NCBI RefSeq assembly: GCF_000006405.1
Contig: NW_003215453.1
Span: 35,426 to 99,425, forward strand
Reading direction: 5' to 3'
DNA length: 64,000 bases
Source of the DNA: Perkinsus marinus ATCC 50983
Taxonomy: Eukaryota; Perkinsozoa; Perkinsida; Perkinsidae
Part shown: piece after piece, positions 34,199 through 45,342 of the stretch
How positions within the stretch are numbered: the stretch's first letter is position 1
Layout of the letters: every line of letters begins with the position of its first letter
Notes under the pieces: model-generated
Seen by the model: the letters and a program-made list of their open reading frames with translations, nothing else
The model's database searches: none
Told to the model about the DNA's origin: nothing
Made by a program: the position numbers and the translations under genes

Positions 34199-36168
34199 AT
34201 GGTATACGTCCATAAAGGCCCTAAGAGTCTTGATGAGTACGTCAAGTTAAATAGATTTAGCCGACTAATCTACCAATTGAAATATGATCCACGTAGAGTG
34301 TTGGACCTCACCCTACTACTAGTGAGCCTCTTTGTTGAATGGTGTGGTACGGCACTAGTGGCACCTCTAACACCATGGTAATACCACACCTCCTACACAT
34401 TTCCCCCTGTATACCCGTTCTCAGGTTGGTAGAAGATCTCGATCCTGATATGGATGAGGGTAGTGCTGCATCCATATTCATGGCATCATTCTCTATTGGT
34501 ACTCTCGTAGCCTCTCTAGTCACTGGACCCTTATCCGATAGGTATTATATTCAGTACCATATCTTCCTATATTCATGTTGTTCAGGTATGGTAGGCGTCC
34601 AGTGTTCATACTGGCTATGTTTCTCTATACTATATCCTATTTCCTTGTAGCCAATGCGTGGAATATAGCTAGTTTTGCTGGTTTCCGTGCTATCGGTGGA
34701 GTTTCTGCCGGTAATAATAATGCTCATCATGAGTAACACGGATGTAGATTGGAGTAGGTACACGGCCAGTTTTGTATGCCTTCATTACAGACAGTAGTCG
34801 TGTCGAAGACATGAGGTTCTACGGTTCTTGTATATCAATCTGCAATACTGTTGGTGGAGCACTGGGCCCTACGATAGGTGATGATGGGAAGATGGAGTTC
34901 CTATGATGTCCTCATATGTTCAGGTGGTTGGTTGGCAAGTGTTGGTATATCATTTCCTTTTTACTTTATGGGTGTACTCGCGGCCATACTCTTCCTCCTC
35001 CAGCTCTTCTTCCTACGTGAGACCAAGCCAAGGGAGGACAAGCCCGAATGGCTCAAGTGGGAGTATTATGAGTGTTGGAAGCATCAACATCAACAACAGC
35101 AAGGACGGGATCAGGCCAATGACGTCAGCAGTAATACCAATTCACTTAAGTTATCGAGCTGATACAGTGATAACACGACAGCAGGTTCGGATAACCTGCC
35201 GCCGCCGTTGCCGCCCTCTGGCTCTATTGATGCTCCACCGAAGGGTATGTCCCCAATGGATGAAGCTAAGGATATGGGTCTTGGGGCATGGTCGAAGAAG
35301 AACAAATGGTTTATAACTACTCTTGTATGCTTGTGCTTGGCAGCATTCGCTGGACAGTAATAACTATTGTATGTGTGGCTTTGTTACAGCCTTGTCATCA
35401 GGTACGCTGGTAATTCATGGGCCACAGTATTTGGTGTACTTGGAGCAGATAGATATGACCTTACTGAACAACAGAACGGTGAAGCTATGGGAATTCAAGC
35501 TCTTGTCGTCATCATTTGCACTATACTATATATGTATATATCCAGTAATAGTCGATCTAATTCGTATATATATGTTGGGTCATTGCTGTGTTGACAGATA
35601 AGATTAAGCCAGGTTTGGTAGCAGCCTTCGGCTTCTGTCTGGTAGTCTTAGCTGTGATAGTGCCATTTATATACTCAATATGGGGTACCATTATAATAGG
35701 AATGTGTGTATATGTCGGAAGTAAGCTGAAATATAGTACTACCCTGCCTACTATGCTACTCATCTTTAGTCACATTCTTTTTCGCGGGTATGGCCTATTG
35801 CAGTGCGTTGATATCGCCTCCAAAGAGTAGAGGCCTTATCAACTCGATAACTATGGGTGTAACCAACGTTGGTAAGCCGATAAGTGATGGAGGTCCTTGT
35901 TGTCTTCTTATCCCACCTCCCATTCATAGGTGGTGTGCTGGGCCCTCTAGTAGGAGGTCAACTATATGATGTTGATGTTGCTGATCCCTATTATGTCATA
36001 TGTGGATTGGGTATTCTCGGTATAGTCTCAAGTGAGTTGTTAAAGCCATTATTGTGTATAGTAGTACCATGCTTAGGTCTAGTAGTCAATGCTGGATGCA
36101 CATATACAGAGATGTTATTGACCTCTCCTCACCTGGCCAGCCCCCCTACAACACCAGAAGCATCATAA
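34199..36168 (+). CDS. MFS transporter, second tandem copy
   Basis: It starts MVYVHKGPKSLDEYVKLNRF with TM1 VLDLTLLLVSLFVEWCGTAL. The next exon reads DPDMDEGSAASIFMASFSIG and GPLSDR; the motif A remainder is YGRRPVFILAMFLYTISYF (reading across a phase change near 34586). Then come FVTDSSRVEDMRFYGSC-type sequence, SFPFYFMGVLAAILFLLQLF, a long hydrophilic central loop (about 35020-35300) with a Pro run, and WATVFGVLGADRYDLTEQQN. Then FGFCLVVLAVIVPFIYSIWG and GGVLGPLVGGQLYDVDVADP follow, ending at TAA 36166-36168. Exon order and splice positions track the upstream copy, so this is a head-to-tail duplication. The residue string across the 34586 joint is my splice reading and less certain. Confidence 0.82.
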
Positions 36169-37591
36169 TGATGATGATGATGATGGTCATCATCACATTC
36201 AAAGGGTCGTTGTATCCTTGAAGTTCTTCTATCCATATGGTTGTCAACCATTGTCTTTATTTTATAGCCTATAGGCATATATCATCACTTTATAAACTAG
36301 CAACACCATAGCCCTGTGATGTTAGAGCTGTTGTTAAATCCTTATCACCATAATACCGCTCCGTACTATCTTTACGGATATCGTTCCTATTCGAGGACTC
36401 GTTGAGGTCCGATAAGCTCATCGTACCATGGTCACTGCGATTGCACTCTTTATCTGCTTGTCCTCAAGTCATCCGCATAAAACTCGAGTTGTTCCTCGCA
36501 GCGTTTCTATGTGCTAATAGTTACATTTTGCGTTGGTGTTGATGTGCAAATTTGTTATTTGAAATTGTTGCTCCCTCTGGAAACAAAAAATGCATTGCAG
36601 AACTGGTTCGAATCAACCTTTTATACAAAACGGTTACTTGATATACACCCAACCACCACGAGACCTGATCCGCTTGCCCCTTCGACACCACACAAGCCGT
36701 TGCTGACCTCATTCTCGTTATTGCCATCGGATATTGTAACCACTCGAGTGTCTATGTTAACAGTTAGAGTGGGCCCAGGAAATGGTGGTATCGATTTCTG
36801 TTATTTCTGCCGTCTATTATCCTCTATCACTTGCGAAAAGCCAAATACGTAGATGACCATCTTCTACACTCTTGAAGAAGTTTCCCTCAACAGTAGTTGT
36901 TGCCTCTATGTATTTATAGCCCCAACATTGTCAAACTAGCATTTTTTGTCAATGTCCAGAGGCATTAACCTTCCTCCCAGGTGATAGACCGTCTCATTGT
37001 GTCGAGACGGCACGCACTGTTGTTACATTGACACCACTCAGTAACTCCAAGACTTGCTGTGATTGAAGGAGAAAAGGATCGAGCTCAGATCAACGAAGTT
37101 GTGAGTGTTGATGATAAAAGCGATAGTGGAGATAATTCGGTACATAGCTGAGCTAAGGGTACTGATAGTAAGATCGTTCCAGTATCGTCTATCAGGGATA
37201 TTAGTTCAATGATAAGTGACAACAACCGTGCATGCTTGGAACACTGTAAGATAGCTCGATGAACGAAAATTGAGCTGAAGTACTCCAAACCTTTAATGAG
37301 GCGATTGTTGTAGCCGCGAGGCGTCGATAATAGGGATTGTTATCAAAAGATAACAACAATGTTATAGTTAAAGACGAAAACAATGATGATAGCAAGCAAT
37401 TGATGGTACATGTGATAGAATACCCCTCATCATCTCAAGATTGGAAGGAATGCTCTATACCTCTCCTGGGGACAAAAACCAATTCACAGACTTCGCTACC
37501 ATATGAGTCAGGAATGGAAGGGCTGTTGCTACCATGTAAAGTGGGAGTCGCCATGTTAGGCATATGTTAACAACTAATCATTGCTTATAAC
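36169..37591 (+). other. possible exons of an unidentified gene
   Basis: Exon-like plus-strand stretches include PEALTFLPGDRPSHCVETAR at about 36957-37020, the acidic LAVIEGEKDRAQINEVVSVD up to about 37150, and NNVIVKDENNDDSKQLMVHV at 37337-37570. Their frames and order suggest a gene, but splice joints could not be settled and no domain is recognised. A GAT run lies at 36165-36185. Confidence 0.3.
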
Positions 37592-40576
37592 TCACGTTCT
37601 CCTTACTCCACCATCAAAACATCTCGATACAATTATATTATCTGGATAGGATTGAGCATCAGGAAAAAAAGACCCCTCTAACCCATTTCGAGGGTAGGGA
37701 GACACCAAGTCATGTGAAGCTCTCCTTCCCTGTATAGGTACCACAGGGATCATATACATCATACAAGGAGCTCGTTGAGGATGGAGTGGTACCGAACCTT
37801 CAGAATACATAGAGTAACTTCGTCTCATAGTAGGGGGTAGTGGGGCTATAGGTGCGAATGGAGTGGTATTAGAAAAAGGGCCTCCAGGTGGGATAAACCC
37901 AGGCAGAGGAGATGGGTAGTAATAGTACATACGAGATGATGGTAAGTCGATAGTCCCACTACCCGGAGTTGCAACAACATCCTCCTGGAAAATACAAGAA
38001 CCATTTCTGCTTGGTCCAGTGGTGCATGTATTTCTTTCAGATGGTGTCATCAATGAATATGGAGGGGAGCGCACAATCGGGCTCATAGAATCAGGGCCAG
38101 TGTAAACTGGTGGAGGACGTTCAAAACAACGGTTACTCTGTACTGTGTTCTTATCAGTAGCAGTGGTATGACCGGTATCTACATGCATGAATAACTAACT
38201 CTAATGCTACTGCTATGACCATTACCACCATTATTCTGATTCTTAATCGTAAGTTCGAGACACGGGGTTGTCTCACTCTTAGTGATATTCTTACCACCCC
38301 TGAAGGGATATGAATCCATCACTACGAAGTGAATTTATTTACCTGCGTCGACGTTTATGTATGGCATACATCTTCTTGCCTTCTAAGCCAATATCGGCAG
38401 AACCTGGCTGAATCGGCTTCTTCGAGTCATCTGCTTTTGGTGAATAGTCAACATCTTGGATGATTTCACTCCCGGAATGGGCGTATCGACATCTACGAAT
38501 GAATGGCGATATTCAGAGCTAACAATAGAAGCACTTACCTATTTCCTAGTTTGCAAAAGCCTTGCTTTGCAAAGTCGCACATCTTAGTGCGGAAAAACGC
38601 GTTGGACGATCTAACCTGTGTTGAAACAGTTCCAATGACAGCGATAAGTTTGTCCAGGATGAACGGAACAGCCCAGGAAAGCAGGTGATTGAAGGAAATT
38701 CAAAATCGACTCTGAAACTCGATGAGACAATCAAGCTACTCACGGAACTACTATAAGATGATACCCAAGGCGAGCGGACGACCAAGAGTCCCTAGATATT
38801 CAATATCCGCTGGATTTTACCATAAACCCGTAATGCATTATTCGATACACTTACTGTTTCCAAGTCGTGTGCATAAGGACACTGAGAGTCAGCGCAATGA
38901 CCAGTTTGAAGGAAAACTCGGCACATACGACACTTAGCTAGGTCCGGCTGACTGTTGAGCTCTTCAACACCTGATATCCAGAGCTCCTACATCAAAGTGC
39001 TATCATAACATATCTTACTGTGCGCATGCGTACAGTTATCACCACGATTGCAAAACCCATCTAAGTGGTATCTGAAGAAATTCAATACTATTCCACTCAT
39101 TAACTGTCGAGGATTCTCTCCCAAGTTGTATGCGGCATATCCTAAATCAACCGGTGAGAGGGGAGAGATGACTCCATGAGCGATGGACCATCTCGGCGAA
39201 GTGTCGGAGCCGCTCGTTACATGTCTAACGAACTTTGCTATATAAAACTCCATGGGTTCAGAGTATCTGTCGCGCTTTCCCCTACAGCGAGGGGTAGGTC
39301 TCCTGCCCAAATTCCAGGATCGGTACTATTCATGACACAAAATGTCTTATGTGCATATATGGCCAGGAAGGCACCGCATGGAGATTTGCATATCCTCTAG
39401 CGTTTATTTATTTTTCGATCGGTTCTTTCGTCGTCATCAAACTCTCCCTGATTCTGGAGATTCGTACGCACGCACTCTCGGAATGAGCCGAATTGCAAAT
39501 GACTCCGCGACTAATGACTTGTGAAACCGAATAACTATATCCATTTCTAACAGAGCTTCGGTAGTACTAAGTTGCCCAATACCCACACACTCACTTGCAT
39601 AACTTCGTCTTGTAAAATTGACTCAAGTATCTGGTGTAGATAGAGCTGTGACCACTGGTCTTAGAGGTGTCCTCAGATCCTCTACCAGAGTCGGTAATAG
39701 TCGAATCACTCGCCTAAGCATAAATCAGTGATAGTGATGATGAAGGGATGGGCTTACCTGTCGTCTAGTAGCTACATATGAGGATGACGAAGGCATGATT
39801 ATCGAGGAAAAGATAAAACTACTACTATCATCAATATTGACCATAGAGGAACTACTACTATCATCAATATTGACCATAGAGGAACTACTACTATCATCAA
39901 TATTGACCATAGAGGAACTACTACTATCATCAATATTGACCATAGAGGAACTACTACTATCATCAATATTGACCATAGAGGAACTACTACTATCATCAAT
40001 ATTGACCATAGAGGAACTACTACTATCATCAATATTGACCATAGAGGAACTACTACTATCATCAATATTGACCATAGAGGAACTACTACTATCATCAATA
40101 TTGACCATAGAGGAACTACTACTATCATCAATATTGACCATAGAGGAACTACTACTATCATCAATATTGACCATAGAGGAACTACTACTATCATCAATAT
40201 TGACCATAGAAGAACTACTACTATCATCAATATTGACCATAGAGGAACTACTACTATCATCAATATTGACCATAGAGGAACTACTACTATCATCAATATT
40301 GACCATAGAGGAACTACTACTATCATCAATATTGACCATAGAGGAACTACTACTATCATCAATATTGACCATAGAGGAACTACTACTATCATCAATATTG
40401 ACCATAGAGGAACTACTACTATCATCAATATTGACCATAGAGGAACTACTACTATCATCAATATTGACCATAGAGGAACTACTACTAATGAATGTACGCG
40501 TTGGTATGCGTAGGATGCTCATGAGGCCTCGCGAGACCTCACGAGGCTTGTTGCCTCTTCTGTGCGGCACGCACAC
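37592..40576 (-). CDS. multi-CCCH zinc-finger protein with Ser/Asp repeat N-terminus
   Basis: The N-terminal exon (from Met at 40576 or an internal Met) holds 20 copies of SSSSSMVNIDD, ending PSSSSYVATRRQ at a canonical GTAAG site. Next is ASDSTITDSGRGSEDTSKTS, with YTRYLSQFYKTKLC opening a first, atypical finger. Later exons give three clear CCCH fingers: HLDGFCNRGDNCTHAHS, CRMCRVFLQTGHCADSQCPY followed by AHD, and MCDFAKQGFCKLGNRCRYAH, matching C-x7-8-C-x5-C-x3-H. The family binds RNA. The final exon is Pro/Ser-rich (PLPGFIPPGGPFSNTTPFAP) and ends at 37592. The assignment of the repeat exon to this gene rests on strand, splice site and spacing. Confidence 0.68.
39827..40486 (-). repeat. 33-bp coding minisatellite, 20 copies
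   Basis: Twenty head-to-tail 33-bp units, essentially identical; one unit near 40207 has AGAAGAAC in place of AGAGGAAC. On the coding (minus) strand each unit encodes SSSSSMVNIDD. Because 33 is a multiple of three, several other frames stay open too. There are no unique spacers, so it is not CRISPR-like. Confidence 0.95.
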
Positions 40577-41887
40577 ACATCAGTTGTGCTTGCGTACCTA
40601 CGTATCCATTAGTCTTGAGTGCGTGTAATATGACAACTATTTCCATTTGTCTTGTCCTACTTCTCTACACTACCTGTTCGGGCTGTCTTAGTACGTATTT
40701 CACTACCAACTACGTCTAGAGTTGCCAGTAGAACAAACCCAGTGGGCTCGTACCCTGTTGTCTCATCCTAGTGCTGCTCCTAGTGGCGATCAACACTATC
40801 GACTCCCCTGTGGAAGCTGAGCACACAAGCTCGTTAGGTGAAGCGGAACCTCTCGTAGCATCTATTAGAGACTCGACAAGATCGAGTCCGTCTCACACGG
40901 GGTACCTCACATCGTGAGGTATCTTCTCGAAATAGGAGTTCCTAAATACGAAATTGATTCCACTAAAACAACTGTATCGAACTTCCTATGTTATTGCATT
41001 GGGATTGGAGTTCCTATTGTCATACGCGGTCGAAATTGAAGTTCTTGTTAACATCTCTTGTCGAAATTGAAGTTACTGAACGAGACTCTCCAAACCTATC
41101 TCGCCGGCCCCTTCAAATGGGAGTCACTATTTTACAGATGGGCGTTGAAAAGGTGTAGTTGTATTTTGAAAAGGTTCATAATACAACACTCTGGTACTTC
41201 CTGGATTATGTATATAGATGGTAATAGTTGTGAGTTGTTGATCACGCAATGCACGTGATTGCGCACGTTCTCAAAAACGTACTCATATGTGGAGCGATAG
41301 ATGAGAGATGACTCAAGATATCAATAAGTTACTCGTTGGCCGAGTACACCAGAGAGTCTAATCAAAGGGGTCCATATTATGGCTATTAATAGATTTCTAT
41401 GAGCCCCTCCAAGAAGTTCATCATTTCTAAGGGACTTAGCCCTCAGTAAAGGCGCTCGCCCCACGAGACGGGACGTATTTTCTTAGAGACCGTCTCTGAT
41501 TAGTAAATGTGATTAAAGTGATTATTATGTAATCTGGCCCCACTCGTGGAATAGAAGAACGGATCCTGAGTTGATATCCATTCTAGATCCGTATGTCGGC
41601 TTATCATTTCCGAGATACTGATTGGGCATTCCCCCTTGTGTAGGTCCCTGTCAACCTTATTACACTCGGAAAGTTCAAGGAGTGATTCATAGAACATCTT
41701 ACGTGCTTACCTGTTATAAATAATCAATTATCAGTATTGTCATTCACTTAGCCGTATCTTAGCGGCTCGCTTCCCCGCAGTATGCGAACTTCACCACATC
41801 TACTCCTACTATTGCTACTACTAACCTCTCTCTTACCCCTGTAGTAACTCTATGAACCGCACCGATGTCAGCATTTGAGTATTTCAG
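40577..41887. other. no confident gene
   Basis: It contains repeated short phrases such as GTCGAAATTGAAGTT at about 41028 and 41060, and a small hairpin near 40906-40923 (TACCTCA and TGAGGTA). No protein family recognised in any frame. Confidence 0.4.
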
Positions 41888-43631
41888 GTTGGAAGCTCGA
41901 GGACGTAGAAGGAAAGGGAAAAACAAGACCGGCACTGAGGGTGGTTTGACCAATCCAAGACCGCCTAATGCTGATAGAGTTAGGCGTAGTCTACAACAGA
42001 GAGACGAATTGTCGAGAGAGAGGTAAGACTAGAGTTACTCATCGATTCTGGGGGCTAAGGTGAAAATACAAGGAGGTTTGTGTATATTGCGTACTCGAGT
42101 GGGAAATGGTGATAGTAGTTAGTTCGAGGACATTTCTGGATACGGGGTAGAGTTCATCGTGTGGGCACGTGTGACTCGTATAATTTACCGTGTCATGTTT
42201 GATTCTGTTCCCACCTGGAAAGGCATGTAATCTACGATATCATTCAAATTGCTACTCTGGTCTTAACATGTAGTTATTAATGCAATTTAGGCCCAGTGAT
42301 GATAGCACTCACGAGTCGATGCCACTGAAGAGGAAGAGGGAAAATGAAGACGGAGAATTGTAGGGGGATTCTGATTGTTATAAATGTGATGACCATCTCA
42401 TTAGGTTCATGCCAACTGATATTCAAAGACCTGATGATCCTGCTATGTAGGGTAGAGGGTTGAAGGGGCGGTATTCAAGTTGTATCTTATTATTTCAGCG
42501 AAGCCTTACCGGTAGTCAGCACAGGTCGATTCAAAAACCATCAACAGAAAACCATAGAAGAGCAAGCAAGACACATACAGTAGGAATACTAAAGGCTTAC
42601 TACACGATGCGGTCTATCTAGGTCCAATTTGATAACGCAAATGGAGAATGCGCACTCTGATCCAGATGCGGGGGAATGGCTACTGGAAGATGAACTATGT
42701 GGTGGAAAGGGGTGCACAGATCCACAGGGAACTACCAGTCTCAGGGGTGCTGATAATTCTTTGGTTTATACCTCGGATATGTAATATAGATTATAGTTGT
42801 ATGTTTTGTTGATTCTTGCTTTGTAGAGACTGGAACGCTAAGCACTTGGATGAGAAAGCTTGCTGTAGGACTCGTGCAGAGTTCTATGTTAAACATACAC
42901 ATCTTTTTACTAAGTGCACTGAATGTGATGATAACGGGAATATAATCAATAGAGGAGAGGAATGGAAGTCTGAAGCACATCATAAAGGATCGTCTGAGTA
43001 TGGCAATAATAAGAAGAAAATGACGCCTACTTCTACTAGCAATGACGAGGGAAATGATATTGAGAATACTTCTGCATCACTCAATAGTGGTGGGTCGCAA
43101 GGGAGAATTGATGAAGGAGTGGTAAGGAATGAGGACGCAATGGAAGAGGAAAAAGGAGAGGAAGCCAACGAGGATAGGAAGGAGGGAATAGACGGATCTG
43201 CATCGGACGACTCCGAGAAATTGGCCGATAATGATGCTAAGATACTTCCCCTGCCCGAGGGGGAAGATACAAAAGAGGTTGGAGCGTTCGATAGATCTGC
43301 TGATGCTACCCTACCTTTGAAATCTGCGCCGCCAGCTAAGGAGACGAATAATGAAGGGGAAAGTGAAGGTCGACAACAGGCTAACCCCAGTAGTAAAAGG
43401 CAGATGAAAAGAGCGGCGAAGAGAGCTCGAAAGGCAGCTAGAGCTGATAAGTCGGGGGGAAAGGGGAACTCAGGGAAAGCAGAACCGATAGAAAGAATGC
43501 AAAAAGGGAGGAACAAGAATAACAGGCAAGCGGCTAATCCTAATAGTAAACGGCAAGTGAAGAGGGCTGCGAAGAAAGCTGCGAGAAAGGCTCGTAAGGA
43601 AGCTGCTAAGAAGGAGAATGGGAAAAAATAA
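41888..43631 (+). CDS. Lys/Arg-rich nuclear-type protein with Cys-rich segments
   Basis: Exons in order: LEARGRRRKGKNKTGTEGGL ending DELSRER at a GTAAG site; PSDDSTHESMPLKRKRENED; CYKCDDHLIRFMPTDIQRPD; AHSDPDAGEWLLEDELCGGK; and a long last exon beginning DWNAKHLDEKACCRTRAEFY, then VKHTHLFTKCTEC. The last exon becomes acidic and ends in two similar basic blocks (NPSSKRQMKRAAKRARKAAR and NPNSKRQVKRAAKKAARKAR), stopping at TAA 43629-43631. The Cys pairs (CYKC, KCTEC) could bind zinc and the basic blocks look like nuclear or nucleolar signals. No known family was matched. The start lies upstream of 41888 and was not found. Confidence 0.6.
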
Positions 43632-45342
43632 AGGAAAATCTTTACCAAATTTTGGATTTAAATGACTAAAATGTTAATTGTGATGAAATATAGTGTTGGT
43701 GATTGTGGTGGTCATGACTTAAATGATGCTGTTATTGTTATTACTGCTAGTAGTAGGTGTTGAGTTAAAGTATATGATACACAACAGGTCTATAGGGGTT
43801 GATATAGAATAGGTGGGGGAAGATACACAACAGGTCTATAGGGGTTGATGATACAGAATAGGGCCGTGGGAGGAGGTACACAACAGGTCTATAGGGGTTG
43901 ATGATACAGAATAGGCGTACAGTGTAGGAAGCGAGGGATTTGTGGTATCGACAATAAAATGTATTTTCTTTCTGTTAAATTGAACTCGGGTTCATGCTCA
44001 AGTTTACCAAATCCCAAACCAACTAAGCAATCTTCAGGTGTAATCATTTATTATTGTAATTACAATGAGATCGGCTTATCCCTCGCAATCCAAAGTATAT
44101 TCAGTGATAGGTGAAGATGGCGATGATAATACCACAGGTACTAGCAGTAGTTGACAACTCCTTACATATTTATTCCATGTGTAACAGATGATACTAGTAG
44201 GATTCCTATGGTCGATACAGTGAAGTTCAACGCGATCATAGGCGTATTCATAGTAAGTCTTATAAGGTATGATACGCTACTGACTCGAATTTGATACGGT
44301 AATGTGCTGAGTGTATACGGGGTTATAGCAGTCAGCGAGGCGCATATTCATATTATAACTAATGACTTTATATATTTCTAATTCATGATGATATATCCCG
44401 ATATACATGGGTAATATGATACTATGATGATTATATAACAACATTGGATGAATATATCTTACCACTCCTTTGATGATTCGAATGATGCAATATTTGCAAT
44501 ATGCGATCAAGACTGTCTTTAACTAGTATATTATATCTAAATTTTCTGAGAGTATTAAACTACCACATCACTTATCACCGACCAACAACATTGGATATTT
44601 GGATAAGCATGCACTATAATATGTCGTTGGTCGATAATTCCTACGATGTGATTAAAAGAGATGTATACCACCAACCTTGTATAGTATTTATCATTCAATT
44701 GTGTGAGGGTCGGAAGGTATAGTGAATATGAAGCATCATCACCTTTGAAGACAATTAAATAAATTCTCATCCCATTAACTCTTGTTCATCACTGATAGTT
44801 GAATGAGGAAGTCCATACACACCAAGGATTGAACCTTGTTGAACTAGGCTATGGATCTGCATATATGCACAAATAGTGCTCTATATTAGGTCCTCAATAT
44901 GCTCTTCATTGGTCTAGAGGCCGATACTACTACTACAGCATCAGGTGTGTATTGACTGTGTATTTTATAGTAGAAGGGTTACGAGTAGATGCACTTTTCG
45001 GGAATGCCTCGACAAGCAGTAGCGTTGAAGCGCAGAAATGCAAAAGTGTGTCGGAAGACATCCAGGTATGCAGAGGGTTTGGAAAGTGACGGATGGATGG
45101 TATGATGCTGATCTATATAAAATTGTTTCCGATCGCACTACTCCTATCTCCTGAACGTTTTATTTTAGATGAATATTGATGCGGTATGACGGATGCGAAT
45201 CGCTTTTTTCATATCTGTTCACAATTTATGAACAGACATGGAAGATACATAACTGGTGAAATTATGTTCATAAATTATGGATAGTAGTATGAAAATATTC
45301 TTCCCTCCCTACACTCGCAAGGTCGTATTGACTTATTTTTAG
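43632..45342. other. mostly non-coding; may hold 5' exons of the channel gene
   Basis: After the tandem repeat at 43776-43914 the sequence is AT-rich with short frames. The S1 exon of the downstream channel should lie between about 44890 and 45340 but could not be identified. MLFIGLEADTTTTAS at 44899 is one candidate start. Confidence 0.4.
43776..43914. repeat. three-copy tandem repeat, 46-55 bp unit
   Basis: TACACAACAGGTCTATAGGG followed by GTTGAT occurs three times, starting near 43778, 43824 and 43878, each followed by (GAT)ACAGAATAGG or ATAGAATAGG and a variable G-rich spacer. It lies in the 3' flank of the basic protein gene. Confidence 0.85.

Noticed and set aside
36511-36852. Single-exon gene of 113 codons
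   Set aside because: No recognisable motif, and codon pattern and neighbours give no support.
39827-40486. CRISPR-like array
   Set aside because: Units are contiguous 33-bp repeats with no unique spacers, and the unit is an open coding repeat.
39795-40628. Alternative proteins (LLLSSILTIEE or VVPLWSILMI repeats) from other frames of the minisatellite
   Set aside because: They are frame shadows of a repeat whose length is divisible by three; the Ser/Asp frame has matching flanks and a GTAAG splice site.
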